A stretch of DNA of 64,000 bases from contig NZ_QFRI01000001.1 of assembly GCF_003143755.1 (NCBI RefSeq), positions 868,001-932,000 of the forward strand, read 5' to 3'. This stretch comes from Algibacter marinivivus (lineage in GTDB: Bacteria > Bacteroidota > Bacteroidia > Flavobacteriales > Flavobacteriaceae). Positions 10,154 through 16,197 of the stretch are shown piece after piece. Numbering within the stretch: the first letter of the stretch is position 1; every line of letters begins with the position of its first letter. Position numbers and translations under genes: made by a program. The notes under the pieces were generated by a model. That model had not been told where the DNA came from. It ran no database searches and saw nothing but the letters and a program-made list of their open reading frames with translations.

Positions 10154-11293
10154 TTACCCTATAGCCTGCTTTAAATCAGCAATTAAATCATCAATATCCT
10201 CGATACCTACACTCAATCTAATTAACGAGTCTACAACACCTGTTTTTTCGCGCTCTTCTTTAGGTATACTAGCGTGAGTCATACTTGCAGGATGACCAGA
10301 AAGCGACTCCACCCCTCCCAAAGACTCTGCCAAAGTAAATACTTTCAGTTTTTCAACAATCTTTATTGCTTCTTCGTAATTATTCCCTTTTGATGTAAAA
10401 GATATCATGCCTCCAAAATCCTTCATTTGGCTTTTTGCTATACCATGATTAGGATGATCTTCAAACCCTGGCCAATATACTTTCTCAATTTTTGGATGAT
10501 TTGCCAAATATTCAGCAACTGCTTTACCATTTTCTGAATGACGTTGCATTCTAATATGAAGTGTTTTTATACCTCTTAAAACTAAAAAACTGTCTTGAGG
10601 ACCACAAATAGCTCCACTTGCATTTTGAATGAAGTATAATCTATCTGCTAAATCTTTATCCTTAACTATTAGTGCTCCCATTACAACATCACTATGTCCA
10701 CCCATGTATTTAGTTGCAGAATGCATAACAATATCAGCTCCTAAATCCAAAGGTAATTGTAAATAAGGTGTTGCAAATGTATTATCAACAGCCAATAGTA
10801 TATTATTATTTTTTGCAATTTTAGATACTGCCTCAATATCAATAATATTCATCATTGGGTTGGTTGGTGTTTCCACCCAAATAAGTTTAGTATTTTCATT
10901 TATAAAAGCCTCAATATTAGAAGCTTTATCCATGCCTATAAAATGAAATTTGATCCCAAAGTCTTGAAACACTTTTGTAAATAACCTGAAAGACCCACCA
11001 TACAAATCATTTGTAGAAACAACCTCATCACCAGGTTTTAATAATTTGATAATGGCATCAATAGCTGCTAATCCAGAGCCAAATGCAAGTCCGTATTTTC
11101 CATTTTCTATACTTGCAAAGGCATTTTCTAAAGCATTTCTTGTTGGGTTGTGAGTTCTTGAGTATTCATACCCTTTATGTCCTCCTGGAGTGGTTTGAGC
11201 GTAAGTAGATGTTTGATAGATTGGTGGCATAACTGCTCCATATGCTTTATCGTGTTCTTGACCTCCGTGTATAACTTTAGTATTGAATTTCAT
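10154..11293 (-). CDS. cystathionine gamma-synthase/lyase family PLP enzyme
   Basis: A 379-aa Cys/Met-metabolism PLP enzyme of normal length. The PLP Schiff-base lysine is K195 in HSATKYMGGHSD, D170 is the ring-nitrogen aspartate (AVDNTFATPYLQ), and SRTHNPTR (46-53) contributes the phosphate-binding loop. YGGSFRLF and the SLGGVESL loop fit the gamma-synthase/gamma-lyase branch (MetB or MccB). Which reaction dominates, gamma-replacement on O-acyl-homoserine or cystathionine cleavage, cannot be settled from sequence alone. It is a single gene with a strong promoter. Confidence 0.92.
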   Translation of the reverse strand: MKFNTKVIHGGQEHDKAYGAVMPPIYQTSTYAQTTPGGHKGYEYSRTHNPTRNALENAFASIENGKYGLAFGSGLAAIDAIIKLLKPGDEVVSTNDLYGGSFRLFTKVFQDFGIKFHFIGMDKASNIEAFINENTKLIWVETPTNPMMNIIDIEAVSKIAKNNNILLAVDNTFATPYLQLPLDLGADIVMHSATKYMGGHSDVVMGALIVKDKDLADRLYFIQNASGAICGPQDSFLVLRGIKTLHIRMQRHSENGKAVAEYLANHPKIEKVYWPGFEDHPNHGIAKSQMKDFGGMISFTSKGNNYEEAIKIVEKLKVFTLAESLGGVESLSGHPASMTHASIPKEEREKTGVVDSLIRLSVGIEDIDDLIADLKQAIG

Positions 11294-11311
11294 ATCTCAT
11301 TATCTTTTACA

Positions 11312-11342
11312 CAAATGTAAGTTTTAATTCGGGATACTCAAA
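11312..11342 (-). promoter_or_regulatory. Bacteroidota promoter TTTG-N19-TACATTTG
   Basis: On the minus strand, TTTG (11342-11339), a 19-bp spacer and TACATTTG (11319-11312) match the consensus perfectly. The predicted start of transcription lies a few bases before the ATG at 11293. Confidence 0.82.
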
Positions 11343-11379
11343 TACAATAATTATCTTTAAACTTGGTTAAACTAATTAT

Positions 11380-12099
11380 ATGCGTCAATACAAATACCTT
11401 TTAACAATTTGTTATTTCATAGCCTTTTTTAATTGTGAAGAAGAGAAAAAAACTGTTTTTTCTGAAATCAACATTACAACAGAAAACAACAGCTTAGTTG
11501 AAGTGAATATTCCTGAAGCAAACGGAAACAAAATAGTTTCAAATCAAATAAATAATAAAATACAAAATACAGTAATTTCTGCTTTGCATATTGGAAATCC
11601 AGATGAAATTACATCAGCATCAATAGAAGAAAGTATTACCGCTTTCAATAATGAATTCAAAGTATTTAAAACAGATTTCCCTGAATCCTCACAACTTTGG
11701 GAAGCTCAAATTGATGGTGAAATTATACATCAATCTTCAGAATTAATAAGTATTGCTTTAACTTCTTATACCAATACAGGAGGTGCTCATGGAATTTTAA
11801 ATATTTCTTTTTTGAATTTTGACTCTAAAACAGGACAATCATTAAAAAACAATCAATTGTTTAGTGATGTTGACGCTTTTAAAGAAGTAGCTAAACCCTA
11901 TTTTAACAAAGTTTTAACCGAAAAAAATATTATTCTGGATAATACATTATTCCAATTACCAGCAAATATTGGTTATACCGAAGATGGTATTGTATTACTT
12001 TATAATACTTATGAGGTAGCACCTTATTCTGATGGTATCATAGAATTTGCTATTCCTTATGATGAAGTAGAAGACTATTTAGTTTTTAATAGCCTTTAA
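11380..12099 (+). CDS. DUF4163/DUF3298 lipoprotein
   Basis: A 239-aa envelope protein. The N-terminus has a short hydrophobic stretch ending at Cys19 (IAFFNC), a plausible lipobox. The body (about 45-140) resembles DUF4163, with SLISIALTSYTNTGGAHG-like strands; the second half (about 150-235) resembles DUF3298 of the RsiV/PdaC group (YEVAPYSDGIIEFAIPYDEVEDYL in outline). Members bind lysozyme or deacetylate peptidoglycan in Bacillus; here no catalytic residues are evident, so the role is unknown. Its 3' end overlaps the convergent DinB gene by 21 bp. Confidence 0.78.
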   Translation: MRQYKYLLTICYFIAFFNCEEEKKTVFSEINITTENNSLVEVNIPEANGNKIVSNQINNKIQNTVISALHIGNPDEITSASIEESITAFNNEFKVFKTDFPESSQLWEAQIDGEIIHQSSELISIALTSYTNTGGAHGILNISFLNFDSKTGQSLKNNQLFSDVDAFKEVAKPYFNKVLTEKNIILDNTLFQLPANIGYTEDGIVLLYNTYEVAPYSDGIIEFAIPYDEVEDYLVFNSL

Positions 12100-12543
12100 A
12101 AGTGCTAACACATAACCATAATGTAATCCTTCGTGAATGGCTATAAATTGCAACGCTTCATCTATATTGGTTAATGTATTTCCCGTTGTAGAAACAGTAT
12201 ATGCATTGTAGTTTTTGAAGACACCAGCAGCATAATCAGATTGCGTCTTTTCAATAGTAGAAAACAACAACCCTTTTATTTCGTTAACATCGTCTTGAGT
12301 CAAATTGTTTTCAGGTTTTGAATCTTTCCTATATTTATTAATCATATCATCTGAAAGTGTCGATTCTAAACCAGACAATTTGTATGCTAATAATTGCTCT
12401 GAAACTATAATATGACCAATATTCCAAATGATGTTATTATTGAATCCTTTGGGAATTTTATTTAAATCTTCTAACGTATTGTTTTCAATAATTTTATCGA
12501 AAATGTTTCTAATATTTTTTAAAACCTGAAATGTAAAATCCAT
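12079..12543 (-). CDS. DinB family protein (putative metal-dependent enzyme)
   Basis: A 154-aa four-helix-bundle protein of the DinB_2 type. The three expected metal ligands are present: H44 in NIIWNIGHI, and H137 and H141 in AIHEGLHYGYV. DinB-fold proteins are often thiol-dependent transferases, but the substrate here is unknown. It overlaps the convergent lipoprotein gene by 21 bp and diverges from the ArsC-like gene. Confidence 0.85.
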   Translation of the reverse strand: MDFTFQVLKNIRNIFDKIIENNTLEDLNKIPKGFNNNIIWNIGHIIVSEQLLAYKLSGLESTLSDDMINKYRKDSKPENNLTQDDVNEIKGLLFSTIEKTQSDYAAGVFKNYNAYTVSTTGNTLTNIDEALQFIAIHEGLHYGYVLALLKAIKN

Positions 12544-12600
12544 TTTATTTAATTTTTCGATAAATATAGTTTTAATTTGTTTTTACAAACAATCAAATAC

Positions 12601-12954
12601 ATGAAAAAAGTATATTATTTAAAGACCTGTAATACCTGTACTAGAATTTTAAAAGAACTTAATTTATCTTCTAAATTTATTTTACAGGATATTAAATCAG
12701 AACCTATTACAGTTAAGCAAATTGAAGAGATGCAGGCTTTAGCAGGAAGTTTTGAAGCACTTTTTAGTAAACGTGCTAAACTTTACAAAGAAATGGATTT
12801 GAAAAACCAAGATTTAACCGAGCGCGATTTTAAACATTATATCTTAGAGCACTACACGTTTTTAAGCAGACCTGTTATTATTACTGATGATAAGATTTTT
12901 GTTGGAAACTCTAAGAAAACTATTGAAGCTGTTAGAAACTATCTAAAATTTTAA
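12601..12954 (+). CDS. ArsC/Spx-family thioredoxin-fold protein
   Basis: A 117-aa protein (start MKKVYYLKTCNTC at 12601; the upstream in-frame TTG adds eight unlikely residues). The N-terminal CNTC and the RPVIITDDKIFVG segment with its conserved Arg are typical of ArsC-family proteins. Classical arsenate reductases have one active Cys; the CxxC here resembles Spx or YffB-like members, so arsenate reduction should not be assumed. It is followed by a strong bidirectional terminator. Confidence 0.85.
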   Translation: MKKVYYLKTCNTCTRILKELNLSSKFILQDIKSEPITVKQIEEMQALAGSFEALFSKRAKLYKEMDLKNQDLTERDFKHYILEHYTFLSRPVIITDDKIFVGNSKKTIEAVRNYLKF

Positions 12955-12972
12955 ACTCTAAAACTAATATAG

Positions 12973-13033
12973 AAACAAAAAAGTCTAACATTTCTGTTAG
13001 ACTTTTTTTGCTCCTTCTCTAGGGCTCGAACCT
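12973..13033. repeat. 61-bp direct repeat, copy 1 (terminator plus tRNA-Asn 3' end)
   Basis: Identical base for base to 13367-13427, offset by 394 bp. It contains the hairpin terminator and the 3' acceptor strand and T-arm sequence of tRNA-Asn. Identity stops at the palindrome beginning at 13034. Confidence 0.93.
12977..13009. terminator. bidirectional terminator (repeat copy 1)
   Basis: AAAAAAGTCTAAC (12977-12989) pairs with GTTAGACTTTTTT around the loop ATTTCT. A runs on one side and T runs on the other allow termination in both directions; it ends the ArsC-like gene and the leftward GIY-YIG transcript. Confidence 0.82.
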
Positions 13034-13065
13034 GTCCCGAAAGCTTTCGGGACTCTGATTAACAG
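13011..13065 (-). pseudogene. displaced tRNA-Asn 3' half
   Basis: On the minus strand this reads the anticodon arm (CTGTTAATCAGAG), then a 20-bp palindrome in place of the variable loop and 5' T-stem, then the intact T-loop, 3' T-stem, acceptor strand and discriminator of tRNA-Asn. The 5' half of the tRNA is missing. It supplies the stop codon (TAA at 13061-13059) of the GIY-YIG gene. It is best explained as the original 3' half of the tRNA, displaced when the cassette inserted. Confidence 0.85.
13034..13053. repeat. 20-bp perfect palindrome inside the tRNA remnant
   Basis: GTCCCGAAAGCTTTCGGGAC is its own reverse complement. It replaces about 7 bp of the tRNA sequence. A related palindrome lies at 30384-30401. 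Confidence 0.9.
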
Positions 13066-13349
13066 CCCTTATATTTATCTAGTAGCTTTTTGGCTAACTC
13101 TGGATATTTTAAAAAGTTTTCTATATAAACCTTACTCTTCATGCGTTTTATATGAGACTCTATTGCCAAACCTTGCGATTTACTTTTGCAAGCTATTACA
13201 TAAAAAACTTCCCAATCTGTTGCTTTTCCTGTAAATTTATAACCCTCAGCTTTTTTATGAAATACTAACCTTTCCTCTAAATTAGTTGTAAAACCTACAT
13301 AATACTTATTTAGCTTATCGGAATAAAGAATATAAACACATGGTTTCAT
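13059..13349 (-). CDS. GIY-YIG nuclease family protein in a tRNA-Asn locus
   Basis: A 96-aa single-domain GIY-YIG protein (UPF0213/YhbQ type). VYILYS (5-10) and YYVG (16-19) form the GIY and YIG strands, R27 and H31 follow, and E64 in LAIESHIKRMKS is the expected metal-binding Glu. The last codons (KYKGC and stop) are read from a displaced fragment of tRNA-Asn. The gene lies on the same strand as the intact tRNA, 56 bp after its 3' end and behind a terminator, and is bracketed by 61-bp direct repeats. This suggests a homing-type cassette, although single-domain GIY-YIG proteins can also be ordinary repair factors. Confidence 0.88.
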   Translation of the reverse strand: MKPCVYILYSDKLNKYYVGFTTNLEERLVFHKKAEGYKFTGKATDWEVFYVIACKSKSQGLAIESHIKRMKSKVYIENFLKYPELAKKLLDKYKGC

Positions 13350-13366
13350 TTATAAAAACTGTTTTA

Positions 13367-13427
13367 AAACAAAAAAGTCTAACATTTCTGTTAGACTTTT
13401 TTTGCTCCTTCTCTAGGGCTCGAACCT
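13367..13427. repeat. 61-bp direct repeat, copy 2
   Basis: Identical to 12973-13033. This copy belongs to the functional tRNA-Asn and its terminator. Confidence 0.93.
13371..13403 (-). terminator. tRNA-Asn terminator (repeat copy 2)
   Basis: The same GTCTAAC/GTTAGAC hairpin with flanking A and T runs as at 12977-13009, immediately after the tRNA 3' end. Confidence 0.82.
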
Positions 13428-13478
13428 AGGACCCTCTGATTAACAGTCAGATGCTCTAACCAACTGAGCTAAGAAGGA
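13405..13478 (-). tRNA. tRNA-Asn(GUU)
   Basis: The minus strand folds into a complete cloverleaf: acceptor TCCTTCT/AGAAGGA, D-arm GCTC..GAGC, anticodon stem TCTGA/TCAGA with loop CTGTTAA (anticodon GTT), T-arm CTAGG-TTCGAGC-CCTAG, discriminator G. CCA is not encoded. A consensus promoter lies upstream and a terminator follows. The 3' half is duplicated 394 bp downstream as a remnant. Confidence 0.96.
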
Positions 13479-13502
13479 ATGTGCTTTTTAACTTAGCGAG
13501 TG

Positions 13503-13533
13503 CAAATATATATTGTTTTTTAATTTCTGCAAA
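13503..13533 (-). promoter_or_regulatory. tRNA-Asn promoter TTTG-N19-TATATTTG
   Basis: On the minus strand, TTTG (13533-13530), a 19-bp spacer and TATATTTG (13510-13503) match the consensus exactly. The predicted transcript starts about 18 bp before the mature tRNA. Confidence 0.85.
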
Positions 13534-13550
13534 CCTTTTTTTAATAAATT

Positions 13551-14897
13551 TTATCCAAATATAGCCTTATAAATATCATTCCCATTCGCGAATAAAACTA
13601 AAGCTATTAAAAGAAAGAAGCCAACCATTTGTGCATACTCCATAAATTTATCTCCTGGTTTTCTTCCAGATATCATTTCGTAGAGTAAAAACATCACGTG
13701 TCCACCATCTAATGCTGGTATTGGCAATAAATTTAGTACACCTAACATTATAGATAAAAAGGCTGTTATACTCCAAAATACTTGCCAGCTCCAAAAGCTA
13801 GGGAAAATATCATATATAGCTTTAAAACCACCTACCCCTTTGTATGCTCCTGTACTCGGTGTGAAAATAGCTCCTAACTGATCCCAATAGGAAACCAACT
13901 TATCTTTAGCTTTACCTAAACCAACAGGAAAGGATTCAAAAAAACCGTAATCCTTTACGTCAAAATTATAATAGCCTAATTTTTCTAAAGTATCGGGTGT
14001 TGAGGCTCCAGCAAATACAATTCCTAATTTGCCATCATCACTTACTTTAAGAGGTATTTCAATCTCTTTTTCATCGCGCATAACTGTAGCTATAACACTT
14101 TGTCCTTTAAGCTTTTCTAAAGCTATTTTAACTTCATCTACATATTTGGTCTTATAATCATTTAATCCTAAAATAATGTCTCCTTGTTTTAGAGTACTTA
14201 ACTTGTTATAAGAAGTATCTGGAACTTGAATAACAACAAAAGGCTGTCTTAAACTTATAAAACCTTTCTCTTTCGAATCTAATAATTGTGCTAGGAAATC
14301 TTCCGGCATTGTTACGGTTGATTGCACACCAGCTCTTTCGATAAGAATTTCATTTCCGAATAATACTTTCTCTGAAATCTCAGAAAATGTTTCTATTTCA
14401 TCACCATCAACAGCTAATATTTTATCCCCTGTTTGCAAACCTGCCTTATTTGCCACGGTACTTTCTATTTGTAATCCGTCTTTTATATTTTCATTTGGTA
14501 GAAATGTATCTCCGTAGAAATAACTCATCCCTATATAGATAAAAATAGCCAATAAAAAGTTAACCGTAACACCACCTAACATAATAATTAAACGTTGCCA
14601 TGCGGGTTTAGAGCGAAACTCCCAAGGCTGTGGCTCTTGTGCCATTTGCTCAGTATCCATACTTTCATCAATCATACCAGCAATTTTAACATACCCTCCA
14701 AGTGGTAACCAACCTATACCGTAAACGGTTTCGCCTATTTTCTTTTTAAATAGTGAAAACTTTACATCAAAAAACAAGTAAAATTTTTCTACTCTGGTTT
14801 TAAAAGCCTTAGCAGGGATAAAATGCCCTAATTCATGCAAAATAATAAGCAACGAAAGACTAAGTAAAAACTGAGATATCTTTATAACAAACTCCAT
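13551..14897 (-). CDS. rseP: RIP site-2 metalloprotease RseP
   Basis: A 448-aa inner-membrane zinc protease that cleaves anti-sigma factors and signal-peptide remnants within the membrane. HExxH is H21-E22-x-x-H25 in the first membrane segment (IILHELGHF), the third metal ligand motif LDGGH is at 396-400, and a PDZ region lies in between (about 150-310). Other membrane segments lie around 105-125, 370-395 and 425-440. The start at 14897 is preferred because the next upstream start (14930) falls inside the predicted -7 box. Confidence 0.93.
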   Translation of the reverse strand: MEFVIKISQFLLSLSLLIILHELGHFIPAKAFKTRVEKFYLFFDVKFSLFKKKIGETVYGIGWLPLGGYVKIAGMIDESMDTEQMAQEPQPWEFRSKPAWQRLIIMLGGVTVNFLLAIFIYIGMSYFYGDTFLPNENIKDGLQIESTVANKAGLQTGDKILAVDGDEIETFSEISEKVLFGNEILIERAGVQSTVTMPEDFLAQLLDSKEKGFISLRQPFVVIQVPDTSYNKLSTLKQGDIILGLNDYKTKYVDEVKIALEKLKGQSVIATVMRDEKEIEIPLKVSDDGKLGIVFAGASTPDTLEKLGYYNFDVKDYGFFESFPVGLGKAKDKLVSYWDQLGAIFTPSTGAYKGVGGFKAIYDIFPSFWSWQVFWSITAFLSIMLGVLNLLPIPALDGGHVMFLLYEMISGRKPGDKFMEYAQMVGFFLLIALVLFANGNDIYKAIFG

Positions 14898-14927
14898 ATA
14901 TAGGGTAACTATTTTTTTATAATCGCA

Positions 14928-14935
14928 CAAAAGTA
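14928..14935 (-). promoter_or_regulatory. -7 box for rseP
   Basis: TACTTTTG on the minus strand matches TAnnTTTG. No TTG lies at normal spacing. It sets the start of rseP at 14897 rather than 14930. Confidence 0.5.
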
Positions 14936-15032
14936 AGCTTTTAAACCAAGTTTAAAAAGCCATTCGTCTAATGGGTTATGATTTAACAATAATTTATGGT
15001 TGATATAGCTACTTTTAAGATGAAAATCGTTG

Positions 15033-15040
15033 TATTTTTG
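15033..15040 (+). promoter_or_regulatory. -7 box for the SCO gene
   Basis: TATTTTTG matches TAnnTTTG, 24 bp upstream of the ATG at 15065. No good -33 element is visible. Confidence 0.5.
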
Positions 15041-15064
15041 TGTAAATTTTAATCTTCAAAATTA

Positions 15065-15733
15065 ATGCTATCATTTTTTAAGGATTACAAGCTATTTGCT
15101 ATTGTTTTTGGTGGTATTTCTGTTATTATTACTGCTATTATATACAATACTTTAAACGTTTACCAACCACTACCCATTTACCAACCTACTATGGTAACTA
15201 GTGAATTGGTTGATAGTACGATTCAACATCAAAAGAAATATCATAAAATTGCTGATTTTAGTTTTACCAACCAGAATGGAAAAACCATTACTCAGAACGA
15301 TTATAAGGACAAAATTTATGTTGCTGATTTCTTTTTTACTACGTGTAGAACGATTTGCCCAATCATGACAGATCATATGGCTCAAATTCAAAAGGAAATT
15401 ATAAATGATAACGAAGTGATGTTATTATCTCATTCTGTTACCCCTGAAATTGATTCGGTGGCGCAATTAAAACGTTATGCTAAGAAAAAAGGTGTTAATG
15501 ATAAAAAATGGAACTTAGTTACGGGAGACAAAAAAGAAATTTACAAACTGGCGCGTAAAAGTTATTTAGCTGTTAAGGATAATGGTGATGGTGGTCCTTT
15601 TGATATGGTGCATACCGAAAACTTTATGCTTATTGATAAGAAACGACAAATTAGGGGATTTTATGATGGCACCAATACTGAAGATATTGATAGACTTTTG
15701 GCTGATATTGCCATTTTGAAGCAGGAGAAATAA
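15065..15733 (+). CDS. SCO1/SenC family copper chaperone
   Basis: A 222-aa membrane-anchored thioredoxin-fold protein. One membrane segment (about 9-30) precedes a periplasmic domain with the copper ligands C94 and C98 (CRTICP) and H183 (DMVHTENF). SCO proteins deliver copper to the CuA site of cytochrome oxidase or act as thiol reductants. No oxidase genes are nearby, so the partner is not given by context. Confidence 0.92.
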   Translation: MLSFFKDYKLFAIVFGGISVIITAIIYNTLNVYQPLPIYQPTMVTSELVDSTIQHQKKYHKIADFSFTNQNGKTITQNDYKDKIYVADFFFTTCRTICPIMTDHMAQIQKEIINDNEVMLLSHSVTPEIDSVAQLKRYAKKKGVNDKKWNLVTGDKKEIYKLARKSYLAVKDNGDGGPFDMVHTENFMLIDKKRQIRGFYDGTNTEDIDRLLADIAILKQEK

Positions 15734-15788
15734 CACCTTTTATAGATAGGTTTTTTTTAAATTTTAAAACTGACTTTTGCGGATGGGT

Positions 15789-15878
15789 GCGTTAGGGATT
15801 GAACGGTATGTTTGAAATCCCCGACGAAGGAGGGATTGAGTAGTGAAAGCCCGACCCCTTGTGGTAACGCCCAAAAAA
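15789..15878. repeat. structured intergenic repeat, copy A
   Basis: It begins GCGTTAGGGATTG and ends AGCCCGACCCCTTGTGGTAA, then CGCCCAAAAAAT. The same two ends flank a different middle at 30349-30457. CGTTA at the left end pairs with TAACG at the right end, and an inner hairpin AATCCC/GGGATT is visible at 15816-15837. It fills most of the gap between the SCO gene and feoA. No coding potential is seen. Confidence 0.75.
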
Positions 15879-15926
15879 TCTTTTTAATTAAAAACTTTTT
15901 AACTTTTTCGTTTTAATCTTTTACAC

Positions 15927-15934
15927 TACTTTTG
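15927..15934 (+). promoter_or_regulatory. -7 box for the feo operon
   Basis: TACTTTTG matches TAnnTTTG, 27 bp before the feoA start. A recognisable -33 TTG is lacking. No Fur-type operator is claimed. Confidence 0.5.
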
Positions 15935-15960
15935 CTTCTTTAAAATCAATCTAAATAAGC

Positions 15961-16197
15961 TTGCAGGATACTTTAGCACATTTAAAACGCGGGGAACGAG
16001 GTATTATTACTGATGTTTCGTCGCCTAATATTCCTTTAAAATTACTTGAAATGGGTTGTTTACCGGGTAATTTGGTAGAGCTTTTGCAAGTGGCTCCGTT
16101 TCAAGACCCTATGTATTTAAATATAAACGGCTCGCATTTGGCGATTAGAAAAGAGACAGCTTCGTTAATTTTAATTGAAAAAGTAGCGCATGAGTAA
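15961..16197 (+). CDS. feoA: FeoA ferrous iron transport protein A
   Basis: A 78-aa SH3-like cytosolic protein of the Feo iron uptake system. The core LKRGERGIITDV, LKLLEMGCLPGN and LAIRKETASLILIE is typical. A stop codon lies three codons upstream and no ATG is available, so the start must be the TTG at 15961. The stop overlaps the feoB start by 8 bp, which indicates translational coupling. Confidence 0.9.
   Translation: MQDTLAHLKRGERGIITDVSSPNIPLKLLEMGCLPGNLVELLQVAPFQDPMYLNINGSHLAIRKETASLILIEKVAHE

Noticed and set aside
12977-13427. CRISPR-like array from the repeated 61-bp segment
   Set aside because: Only two copies, separated by a gene, and each contains tRNA and terminator sequence; no cas genes.
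15789-15878. CRISPR repeat because of GTTAGGGATTG, which resembles some repeat ends
   Set aside because: A single unit with internal pairing, no regular spacers and no cas genes nearby.
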